From: an uncultured Bacteroidota bacterium
GTDB lineage: Bacteria > Bacteroidota > Bacteroidia > Flavobacteriales > Schleiferiaceae
Direction of reading: 5' to 3'
Assembly (NCBI GenBank): GCA_913056475.1
Contig: CAJXMS010000016.1
Coordinates: 1 to 15,295 of the forward strand
Length of the DNA: 15,295 bases
Positions 7,671 through 14,076 of the stretch are shown here, piece after piece. Position numbers and translations under genes: made by a program. The notes under the pieces are model-generated. The model worked only from the letters and a program-made list of their open reading frames with translations. It was not told the origin of the DNA and ran no database searches. Each line of letters starts with the position of its first letter. Positions within the stretch are counted from its first letter, which is position 1.

Positions 7671-8912
7671 CTACTGTGGCGCCGGGGACCCCGAAAAAGG
7701 AAGCAATAGCTGCCCATCGCCGTAGCTTAAAAAACGGAAATCATGTTCTAAAGCCCACTGGTAAATGGCGCGCCAGCGGGGGCCTACCAGCGAGGCCACT
7801 AAAAGAAGCAGGGTGCTGCGCGGCTGGTGAAAATTGGTAATAAGCCCCGTGATGAGGCGGTGCTGGTAGCCCGGGGCGATGATGAGCTGGGTATGAAAGC
7901 GGAGCCGTTGGAGGCCTTGACGCTCCATGGCCCCGGCCAGCTCGCTAAGGGCTTGGGCCGGATGGGGGCGGGGAAGGGTAGTGTCATATCCGGCCCACTG
8001 GGGTACTTCCGCCGGACTGAGGCGGGGGAGACGGCCCGCCTTCCAGAGGCAAGCCAGGTGATAGCTACTTTCCAGAGCCCGCAGGGAGGTGGTGCCTACC
8101 GGGATAAGGGGCGCTTCCCGGTGCAGCTGGGCGCTTACTCGCTGTAAAAAGGCCTGGGATATCCATACTTCTTCCGCGTGCATAACGTGCGCACGCACAT
8201 CGTCATGGCTCACGGGCTTAAAAGTCCCGGCACCCACGTGCAGGGTGAGGTGGGTCAGGGCATGGCCCTGGTCTTTGACTTCCTGGAGCAGCTCAGGTGT
8301 AAAGTGCAGGCCCGCGGTGGGAGCGGCTACACTGCCCGGCCGGCTGGCAAAAACGGTTTGATAGCGCTGGCGGTCGCTTTCTTCGGCGGGACGCTGGAGG
8401 TAGGGGGGGAGGGGTGTTTTTCCGGCCATTTCGAGCAGCTCACCGAAGGTCTCTGGTCCTTCCCATTCCAGCCGGATGCGGAAATAACCCTCTCCGCGTT
8501 CCAGGCGCTGGGCCCGAAGCTTCCATTGGTCGGTGTTTACTTCCAGCCACTGGCGGTCTTTCCACTTTTTGGCGCCGCCCACCAGACAGCGGTAGGTAAT
8601 GGCGTGGCGGCTTTGCATGGCGGTTTCTACGCTTTGCTGGTCTTCCGGTTCCAGGCAAAATACCTCGATGGGCCGCCCTTCAGCACGCGGGAAAAGAAGG
8701 CGGGCCTGGACTACTTTGGTCTCGTTGAGCAGCAGGAGACTTTCGGGAGGCAAGAGCCGGGGCAATTCCCCGTAAGCGTGCCCACTGGGCTGGCCGGCAC
8801 GGTAGAGCAAAAGGCGAGATTGGCCCCGCGGGGCCGGATAGCGTGCTATCTGCTCATCGGGCAGGGGGTAGTCGTAGGCATCGATGGAAAGGGAGGGAAG
8901 CTCTTGGGCCAA
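7671..8912 (-). CDS. queA: S-adenosylmethionine:tRNA ribosyltransferase-isomerase, long form
   Basis: Transfers and isomerises the ribosyl group of S-adenosylmethionine onto preQ1-modified tRNA, giving epoxyqueuosine; cytosolic. Family landmarks in order: YDYPLPDEQIARYP (13-26), LLLNETKVVQARL (60-72), GSVAAPTAGLHFT (193-205), LHVGAGTF (224-231), ITNFHQP (358-364) and SYGD (396-399). The protein has 413 residues against about 350 for the E. coli type. The extra length is mainly an insertion at about 284-340, plus a short tail. Bacteroidota often carry such a long form, sometimes beside a short one, so this could be a paralogue with a related role. No ATG is available: the frame starts at a TTG (8912), bounded by an in-frame stop at 8934-8936. 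A TACTTTTG element 22 bases upstream supports this start. Confidence 0.88.
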   Translation of the reverse strand: MAQELPSLSIDAYDYPLPDEQIARYPAPRGQSRLLLYRAGQPSGHAYGELPRLLPPESLLLLNETKVVQARLLFPRAEGRPIEVFCLEPEDQQSVETAMQSRHAITYRCLVGGAKKWKDRQWLEVNTDQWKLRAQRLERGEGYFRIRLEWEGPETFGELLEMAGKTPLPPYLQRPAEESDRQRYQTVFASRPGSVAAPTAGLHFTPELLQEVKDQGHALTHLTLHVGAGTFKPVSHDDVRAHVMHAEEVWISQAFLQRVSAQLHREAPLIPVGTTSLRALESSYHLACLWKAGRLPRLSPAEVPQWAGYDTTLPRPHPAQALSELAGAMERQGLQRLRFHTQLIIAPGYQHRLITGLITNFHQPRSTLLLLVASLVGPRWRAIYQWALEHDFRFLSYGDGQLLLPFSGSPAPQ

Positions 8913-8934
8913 AATTGCGTTCTTTGTGGGCGCT

Positions 8935-8942
8935 CAAAAGTA
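8935..8942 (-). promoter_or_regulatory. -7 promoter element of queA, overlapping the start of the divergent gene
   Basis: Minus-strand TACTTTTG matches TAnnTTTG exactly. It predicts transcription from about 8931 and a leader of about 18 bases to the TTG start. Its first base pair is also the first base of the ATG of the divergent glycosyltransferase, so the queA promoter lies inside that gene's start region. Confidence 0.55.
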
Positions 8943-10051
8943 TGAAGAAGGCAGTTATAACGGTCACCAACGATTTGGCCACCGATCAGCGCGTGCAGCG
9001 CAGCATTGCGCTGCTTCGCGAGGAGGGGTACTCAGTAACCTTTGTGGGCCGTTTGCTCCCCGGCAGCATGCCCTTTTCGCCCCCTTACGAAACGGTCCGT
9101 TTTCGCTTGCCCTTTCGCCGGGGCTGGCTTTTCTATGCCAGCTATCAGCTCCGCTTGCTCTGGTTTTTGTGTTGCCGCCGTTTTGACCTTTACTGGAGCA
9201 ACGATCTGGATACCCTGCTGCCCAATTTTTTGGTGGCACGCCTTACCCGGCGCCCCCTTCTTTACGACAGTCACGAATATTTTACAGGCGCCCCGGAACT
9301 GCAGCATCGCCCCCTGGTACGGGGCATATGGGGGGCGTTGGAAAAGACCCTCCTACCGCGGCTGCGCCACATGATCACCGTAAATCAGAGCATTGCCCGG
9401 CTTTACCGGGAAGCCTACGGGGTGAATCCCACGGTGGTGCGCAATCTGGGCGATGATTACCGTCCTCCGGCCGCTTCCCGGAGGGAGCTGGGCTTACCGG
9501 AGGCCGCTTTTCTCCTTATTAACCAGGGCTCTGGCATCAATGTACACCGGGGCATGGAAGAGGCCCTGGAAGCCTTAAAGCTGCTCCCTGCGGAGGTTCA
9601 TTTGCTCCTGGTAGGCCGGGGGGACGTCTTGCCCCAGCTTCGCGAGCAAGCCCTGCAGCTGGGAGTAACCGCCAGAGTACACTTTGTCCCCCCGCAGCCC
9701 TATCAGGAGCTGCTGCGCTATACCCAGGCAGCCGATGCCGGTCTAAGCCTGGACAAAGCTACTAACCTCAATTACCGTTACAGCTTACCCAATAAGCTAT
9801 TCGACTACATCAAATGCGGTGTGCCGGTGATAGCCAGCCCGGTGGTGGAAGTGCGCCAGCTTGTGGAGCATTACGGCCTGGGCGAGCTTACGGAAGTACG
9901 CCCGGAGGCCATTGCTGCGGCGGTAAAACGCTTACGCCAAGCCGGTAAAGCGGCCTATCAGCCGGGCTTAGAACGAGCGGCGCGGGAAAACAACTGGGCC
10001 CAGGAGCGTCAGCGTTTACGGGAAGTACTCCGGGCGGCCACCATTAGGTAA
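8942..10051 (+). CDS. Family 4 glycosyltransferase
   Basis: GT4-type (GT-B fold) transferase of 369 residues, probably adding a sugar from a nucleotide-sugar donor during surface polysaccharide or glycolipid synthesis; cytosolic or membrane-associated. The N-terminal domain begins MKKAVITVTNDLATDQRVQR, typical of Bacteroidota GT4 proteins, and includes LLYDSHEYFTGAPEL (106-120). The donor-binding C-terminal domain has HLLLVGRGDVLPQL (220-233) and LPNKLFDYIKCGVPVIASP (282-300), the conserved nucleotide-sugar loop. The frame is open upstream to 8843, but ATG 8942 gives the family N-terminus. Only 29 bases separate it from the divergent queA start. Its own promoter is unclear: TTTG at 8923-8926 is the only hint. 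Its last 43 bases overlap the convergent GT2 gene. Acceptor and sugar are unknown. Confidence 0.88.
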   Translation: MKKAVITVTNDLATDQRVQRSIALLREEGYSVTFVGRLLPGSMPFSPPYETVRFRLPFRRGWLFYASYQLRLLWFLCCRRFDLYWSNDLDTLLPNFLVARLTRRPLLYDSHEYFTGAPELQHRPLVRGIWGALEKTLLPRLRHMITVNQSIARLYREAYGVNPTVVRNLGDDYRPPAASRRELGLPEAAFLLINQGSGINVHRGMEEALEALKLLPAEVHLLLVGRGDVLPQLREQALQLGVTARVHFVPPQPYQELLRYTQAADAGLSLDKATNLNYRYSLPNKLFDYIKCGVPVIASPVVEVRQLVEHYGLGELTEVRPEAIAAAVKRLRQAGKAAYQPGLERAARENNWAQERQRLREVLRAATIR

Positions 10052-10926
10052 AAAAGGCGGTAGAGATCATAAAGCCAGAGGGGCGCTGCGGGGCTTAGCA
10101 GCCCCTTTTCCATTATTTTTTGGCCGGCCGGCCAAAGGAGCCCCATCACCGCCCTTAGCCCGGGGATTTTAAGGAGCCGTTTCCGCGCCTGCAGCAGTTT
10201 AAAGCGGTGGCACCAATGGGGGAACTGTGCTTCGATCAAGCAAAGATTGTCCAGGCTTTCCCGGGTTTTTTGCAAAAACAGCGGGTTGGGGTCCAGGGGG
10301 CGGTTGTAAACGGGGAGGTTTACGGCCTTTATGGGGATGGCCTTTGCTTCCAGCGCCAGGCCAAAGAGGGTATCTTCATGGCCGTAGCCACGAAGGGTTT
10401 CCGCAAAGGAAACCTGGGGCCAAATGCGGCGATGAGCCAGGAAGTGATGCCCCTTAAAAGCCCCATAAGGATCTTCCGGGGGAAAGCAGCGTAGCTCGCG
10501 GTGGCGGCCCACCCGCCAGCGCAATTCGCTTCCCTGCGCCGGTTGGGGCGTATAGGCAGCGGGTCCATACACCACGCCACCTTCCAGGCGGGCCTCCCAG
10601 AGTTGGGCCCAAAATTTTGGCTGGTCCACTATCGCTTGGTCGTCCAGAAAATGGCAATATTCCGCATCTGCCCAGTTTGCCAGGGCATTGCGGGCGGCGG
10701 CCCGGCCCCGGTTGCGGGTGCTACGGTGATAATGGACGCCTCGACGGGATTTTGCCCATTTTTCTAAGGCGGAAAGGGGGGAGGGAGAGCCGTCATTAAG
10801 GAGGTAAATGCCGGTTGTAAAGGGCAGGGCTTGCAGCTGGGCATAGGCTTCTTCGAGCAATTCCAGCGGCTCATGATTGTACACGGGCACCGCCAGGGCC
10901 AGTTGGTATGCAGGAGTTGCCGCCAT
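10009..10926 (-). CDS. Family 2 glycosyltransferase
   Basis: GT2 (GT-A fold) transferase of 305 residues. The N-terminus has LALAVPVYNHEP (9-20) and LLNDGSPSP (42-50), the nucleotide-binding strands. FLDDQ (93-97) is the metal-binding DXD region, with Gln where a third acidic residue is often seen. GRAAARNALAN (74-84) is the usual donor-site helix. GYGHEDTLFG (180-189) carries the ED pair typical of the catalytic base region. The C-terminal 60 residues are basic and hydrophobic (LWPAGQK, LYDLYRLFYLMVAA) and may bind the membrane. Start ATG 10926 lies five bases behind a TACCTTTG element. It converges on GT4 with a 43-base overlap and diverges from the Nudix gene. Together the two transferases suggest a surface-glycan function; substrate unknown. 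Confidence 0.88.
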   Translation of the reverse strand: MAATPAYQLALAVPVYNHEPLELLEEAYAQLQALPFTTGIYLLNDGSPSPLSALEKWAKSRRGVHYHRSTRNRGRAAARNALANWADAEYCHFLDDQAIVDQPKFWAQLWEARLEGGVVYGPAAYTPQPAQGSELRWRVGRHRELRCFPPEDPYGAFKGHHFLAHRRIWPQVSFAETLRGYGHEDTLFGLALEAKAIPIKAVNLPVYNRPLDPNPLFLQKTRESLDNLCLIEAQFPHWCHRFKLLQARKRLLKIPGLRAVMGLLWPAGQKIMEKGLLSPAAPLWLYDLYRLFYLMVAARSTSRKR

Positions 10927-10931
10927 GGTCG

Positions 10932-10939
10932 CAAAGGTA
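10932..10939 (-). promoter_or_regulatory. -7 promoter element of the GT2 gene, leaderless spacing
   Basis: Minus-strand TACCTTTG matches TAnnTTTG exactly and ends five bases before the ATG at 10926, so the predicted transcript begins at or within about two bases of the start codon. Confidence 0.55.
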
Positions 10940-10991
10940 CCCTAAGCAGGTCTTTTGCTTACCCGTCCGCGGGGGAAGGATAAAAATTGAG

Positions 10992-10999
10992 GACCTTTG
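10992..10999 (+). promoter_or_regulatory. -7-like promoter element of the Nudix gene, leaderless spacing
   Basis: GACCTTTG differs from TAnnTTTG in the first base only and ends four bases before the ATG at 11004. The predicted start is about one base before the ATG. It lies back to back with the GT2 promoter in a 77-base divergent spacer. Confidence 0.4.
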
Positions 11000-11003
11000 C
11001 CCC

Positions 11004-11642
11004 ATGAATTTTGCCTCCGTTGCGGGCCAATTGCGCCAGGCCATACAACAGCCGCTTCCCGGTCCGGAGGTGCGCGCGCGGCTTTCCCCCGGTGGCCGTC
11101 CCCGGCAGGATCCCCCGTCGCATAAACGCCCCCGTGAGGCCGCAGTGCTGGCCCTGGTGGAAAACCGGGGCGAGACGCCCTACCTGCTCTTCATCGAAAG
11201 ACCGCCCTATGATGGTGTGCACGGAGGGCAGATAGCCTTCCCGGGCGGAAAAGTAGAGCCGGCCGACCTTCATATTGCCCACACCGCCCTGCGGGAAACC
11301 GAAGAGGAGATAGGCGTGGTCCCCTCCCAAATCGAGCTGCTGGGCGCCCTTACCGAGCTCTACATTCCGCCCAGTGATTTTCAGGTTTACCCATTCCTGG
11401 GTCTGGCCGGGCAGCCCCTGGATCTCCGCCGACAGGAAAGGGAAGTGGCTCAGATTCATCGCATTCCTCTGCATCTGCTTCAGGACCAGGCGGCTTTTTG
11501 CCATACCACGGTGGCCAGCCCTAAAGGCGCCCGGCAGGTTCCCGCCTATCAGGTCCAGGGTATAACCATATGGGGGGCCACCGCGATGATCTTGTGCGAG
11601 CTTTTGGCCCTACTGCCCGCGCAGCCGTCTGGGCCTTCCTAA
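11004..11642 (+). CDS. Nudix hydrolase, coenzyme A pyrophosphatase type
   Basis: Protein of 212 residues that probably splits CoA or CoA derivatives into 3',5'-ADP and phosphopantetheine species; cytosolic. YLLFIERPPYDGVHGGQIAF (60-79) matches the UPF0035 CoA-recognition motif (LLTxR...GQxxFPGG) that sets this subgroup apart. It leads straight into the Nudix box, GGKVEPAD then ALRETEEEIGV (81-105), with the REXXEE metal ligands intact. The C-terminal WGATAMILCELLALL is also usual for the family. The frame is open upstream to 10908, overlapping the divergent GT2 gene; ATG 11004 is preferred because of the promoter element just before it and the family length. plsC-like gene follows after 52 bases and has its own promoter element. 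Confidence 0.88.
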   Translation: MNFASVAGQLRQAIQQPLPGPEVRARLSPGGRPRQDPPSHKRPREAAVLALVENRGETPYLLFIERPPYDGVHGGQIAFPGGKVEPADLHIAHTALRETEEEIGVVPSQIELLGALTELYIPPSDFQVYPFLGLAGQPLDLRRQEREVAQIHRIPLHLLQDQAAFCHTTVASPKGARQVPAYQVQGITIWGATAMILCELLALLPAQPSGPS

Positions 11643-11664
11643 GCGCCTATGCCGATAGACTGGC

Positions 11665-11672
11665 TATATTTG
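11665..11672 (+). promoter_or_regulatory. -7 promoter element of the PlsC-like gene
   Basis: TATATTTG matches TAnnTTTG exactly. It predicts a start near 11676 and a leader of about 19 bases to the ATG at 11695. There is no Shine-Dalgarno sequence. Confidence 0.55.
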
Positions 11673-11694
11673 CTCGCTTTAACGGAATACACTC

Positions 11695-12495
11695 ATGGCC
11701 TTAAAATGGCGCGATGCTTTTGGTAACTCCCTTTTGATCAAAAGAATTTTGATCTTGGTTTTTGGCAGTATAGCCTATTACCGCTTTAATGTGGCCAATA
11801 AAACCCAGGTACGCGGCTCCCGTATTCTCAAGGACTTGCCTAAGCGCAAGGTGCTATTCGTGAGTAATCACCAAACCTACTTTGCCGATGTAACCGGTAT
11901 GTATCAAGTCTTCTGTGCCGCCAAATGGGGCGTTTACGATCGCATTAATTTTCCCCTGGCCCTGCTTAATCCCAAGGTCAATATCTACTTCATCGCCGCC
12001 AGTGAAACCATGCGCTCGGGCCTGCTGCCCAAGCTCTTTGCTTACGTGGGGTCCGTTTCAATCAAGCGTACCTGGCGCGAAGCAGGTAAGATCATAGACC
12101 GCGGGGTAGATCCGCGCGACATCGACAAGATCTTTAAGGCCATTAATTCAGGTTGGGTCATTACTTTTCCGCAGGGAACCACTACGCCTTTTGTTCCCGG
12201 ACGGCGGGGTACAGCGCATATCATTAAAGAAACCCAACCAGTGGTAGTGCCCGTGGTGATCAATGGCTTCCGCCGTGCCTTCGATAAGAAGGGCCTCATG
12301 ATGAAAAAGCGCAGTGTAGACCTCAGCATCCGCTTCAAAGAACCCCTGGATATTGACTATAGCCAGTCTGCGCGCGCCATTCTTGACCAGATTATGGATA
12401 GCATAGAACAAACCGAAGATTACAACACCATGAAAAAGATAAACCGCGAGGAGGAACCCTCGCAAACTCATCCAAATGGTGATCAGGCTCACTAA
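11695..12495 (+). CDS. PlsC-like lysophospholipid acyltransferase with atypical motifs
   Basis: Member of the 1-acyl-sn-glycerol-3-phosphate acyltransferase (LPLAT) superfamily, 266 residues, presumably moving an acyl chain onto a lysophospholipid or other lipid at the inner membrane. A hydrophobic N-terminal stretch (15-30) may anchor it. Motif I reads VSNHQTYFADV (56-66): His59 and Asp65 are five residues apart, where the family normally has HX4D. Motif III reads TFPQGTTTP (157-165) in place of FPEGTR, losing both the acidic and the basic residue. Motif IV, VVVPVVINGF (183-192), is normal. The C-terminal 25 residues are polar and charged. Such variants occur as a Bacteroidota subfamily as far as I recall, so it may be active with altered specificity. 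Role as true PlsC is not shown. Confidence 0.8.
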   Translation: MALKWRDAFGNSLLIKRILILVFGSIAYYRFNVANKTQVRGSRILKDLPKRKVLFVSNHQTYFADVTGMYQVFCAAKWGVYDRINFPLALLNPKVNIYFIAASETMRSGLLPKLFAYVGSVSIKRTWREAGKIIDRGVDPRDIDKIFKAINSGWVITFPQGTTTPFVPGRRGTAHIIKETQPVVVPVVINGFRRAFDKKGLMMKKRSVDLSIRFKEPLDIDYSQSARAILDQIMDSIEQTEDYNTMKKINREEEPSQTHPNGDQAH

Positions 12496-12521
12496 GATGG
12501 CTTCCGCTCTGGTATTCTCCC

Positions 12522-12529
12522 TATATTTG
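12522..12529 (+). promoter_or_regulatory. -7 promoter element of the MbnP-like pair
   Basis: TATATTTG matches TAnnTTTG exactly. Its predicted start, near 12533, lies inside the first in-frame ATG (12532), which argues that translation begins at the next ATG, 12550. Confidence 0.55.
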
Positions 12530-12549
12530 TAATGAAACACTTATTTCCC

Positions 12550-13308
12550 ATGAAAAAAGGTCTTTTCATAAGTCTCCTTTTATTAAGCGTGGTTTGGGCC
12601 TGCGAAGAGCCCAACATCACTTCGCAAAATGAACCGCGGGATCCCGATAATATACGCCTCTCAGTGATCCCCTTTTATGGCGATAGTGCCATGGTAACCG
12701 ATACGGCCTACCTAACCGATCAGGGAGAGCTTTTTTACTTTGATAGCCTTAAATTATTGGCTTCCAATCTTATGTTTATTCCCGTGCAGTCTGATGATAC
12801 CGTTTCTGCCGACCTGGAATACGAACTGATAGGGCCGCCCTTTTACTCTGATTTGATAGATAGCATTCCACCGGGGGGCTATAATGGCAAATTTATCCTC
12901 ACCCTGGGGGTAGATAGCTTCCCGTTAGGTCCCAACGGCAGCATGCAAGTGCCCCTCAAGCTGGCCAGTAACGAAGAGCTGCAGCTGCCCTTCGGCTTTG
13001 GCTACTACCACTTTCTCCTCTACGGAAAGGTAGTAACCAGCGCTCCCACCGACACCGTGGAAGAAACCGAAGAGGTACGCTGGAAAATAGGGGGGCTGGA
13101 GCTCCAGGATACCGTCTATGCCCAAACCACGGCCTTTTCCGTGGACAACCAAAACGAAATGCGCCTGGTCCTTACTTGCAACCTCAAAGACGCCCTCGGT
13201 CAGGTGTTTATCGAAAACAACCCCGTTATTACCAGTGATCCCAGCGATTTCCAGGACTTTCAACGGGCTCAACTGATCCGCAATACCCTTGAATTTGGTC
13301 TCTTTTAA
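12550..13308 (+). CDS. Divergent MbnP-like lipoprotein (first of a tandem pair)
   Basis: Lipoprotein of 252 residues. MKKGLFISLLLLSVVWAC is a lipoprotein signal peptide with Cys18 as the lipidated residue. I start it at ATG 12550, not 12532, because of the promoter position and the better signal peptide. It is not obviously any known enzyme. Compared with the next gene it shows the same skeleton in the same order: FDSLKLLASNLMFI (64-77), PPGGYNGKFILTLGVDS (107-123), YYHFLLYGKV (152-161), RWKIGGLELQDTVYAQ (177-192) and MRLVLTCNLKDAL (204-216). The second member matches the MbnP-like copper protein family better. Here the family's usual YHIGG appears as WKIGG (His to Lys179), and neither the Trp nor the C-terminal His of the neighbour is kept. 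It is probably a surface or periplasmic paralogue that has lost metal binding, or a different ligand binder. Confidence 0.7.
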   Translation: MKKGLFISLLLLSVVWACEEPNITSQNEPRDPDNIRLSVIPFYGDSAMVTDTAYLTDQGELFYFDSLKLLASNLMFIPVQSDDTVSADLEYELIGPPFYSDLIDSIPPGGYNGKFILTLGVDSFPLGPNGSMQVPLKLASNEELQLPFGFGYYHFLLYGKVVTSAPTDTVEETEEVRWKIGGLELQDTVYAQTTAFSVDNQNEMRLVLTCNLKDALGQVFIENNPVITSDPSDFQDFQRAQLIRNTLEFGLF

Positions 13309-13320
13309 ATACCTGCTGTT

Positions 13321-14076
13321 ATGCTACAACGTTTTTTCCTCCTCTTCCTTGCTGCCGGCTTTTTCTTTGTAGCCTGCGATAATAGCGAGAATGATCAACC
13401 ACGTGATGTTCGCTTTCAATTAGAACTGCGTAAAAATGGCAATGCCGTGGCTCTCCGCGATACGGTAGACTTAAGCAATGGCTACACCTTTACCCTCACC
13501 AAGTTTCTTCTCTATCTCTCTAAAGTAGAGCTCACCGACGTAAACGGAGATGCCCAGGAACTCAAAAAAATCGCCTTGCTGCGGTTAGAAGAAGCGGGCA
13601 ACCCCTTCTTTACCGGTACCCTCAAGCCGGGGCTCTACACCGATATAAGCTTGGGTTTGGGCGTGGACTCCGCTCAAAATGAGGCCGATCCCACTTCCTT
13701 CTCTCAAGACCATCCCCTGGCGGCCTATCAGCAAACCTATTGGACGATGCTCAAGTACCGCTTTGCCATTATCGAAGGCCGCAGCAACGATTCCGGGCGC
13801 CTGGGTAGCAACAACGATATCCTCAATGCCTACCACCCCGGCACCAACCCGCTTTACCAAACGGTAGAGCAAGATCTTTCCTTCCGTGTACCAGGCGAAT
13901 CCAGTGTTCCGCAGCTGAAGCTCGTGGTGGATATTGATAGTCTTTTTGATGGCCCTCATCCCATCGATTTTCGCAGCCAGCCCCAGACTCATAGCGATAC
14001 GGCTACCATCGAAATAGCTCGGGACCTGATGGAAAATATGGCCGCCGGAGCCCGCATTGAAAAGGTGGGAGCCTAA
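13321..14076 (+). CDS. MbnP-like lipoprotein (second of a tandem pair)
   Basis: Lipoprotein of 251 residues, signal MLQRFFLLFLAAGFFFVAC with Cys19 lipidated. The mature part resembles the MbnP-like domain (TIGR04052-type) found widely in Bacteroidota and named after the copper-binding partner of the MbnH di-haem enzyme. Features: FTLTKFLLYLSKVEL (57-71), KPGLYTDISLGLGVDSAQN (102-120) with the LGVDSxxN core, YWTMLKYRFAIIEG (140-153) with Trp141, YHPGTNPLYQ (171-180) with His172, and a C-terminal QTHSDTATIEIARDLMENM with His224. In MbnP a Trp becomes kynurenine and His residues help bind copper; whether these residues correspond is inferred. It begins 12 bases after the first lipoprotein's stop, so the two are co-transcribed. 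No MbnH-type cytochrome or TonB receptor follows; its stop overlaps the convergent xerD stop by four bases. Confidence 0.8.
   Translation: MLQRFFLLFLAAGFFFVACDNSENDQPRDVRFQLELRKNGNAVALRDTVDLSNGYTFTLTKFLLYLSKVELTDVNGDAQELKKIALLRLEEAGNPFFTGTLKPGLYTDISLGLGVDSAQNEADPTSFSQDHPLAAYQQTYWTMLKYRFAIIEGRSNDSGRLGSNNDILNAYHPGTNPLYQTVEQDLSFRVPGESSVPQLKLVVDIDSLFDGPHPIDFRSQPQTHSDTATIEIARDLMENMAAGARIEKVGA

Noticed and set aside
8178..8945. Open frame of 255 codons on the plus strand within queA
   Set aside because: queA shows conserved motifs throughout on the minus strand; this frame has no motif and arises from the GC-biased third positions.
1771..10950. The 10-base word CCTAAGCAGG occurring at both 1771 and 10941
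   Set aside because: Many repeated 10-base words are expected by chance in 15 kb; the flanks differ, and no third copy or shared role is evident.
12532..12549. Upstream ATG at 12532 as the start of the first MbnP-like lipoprotein
   Set aside because: The predicted transcription start falls within this codon, and the signal peptide is more standard from ATG 12550.
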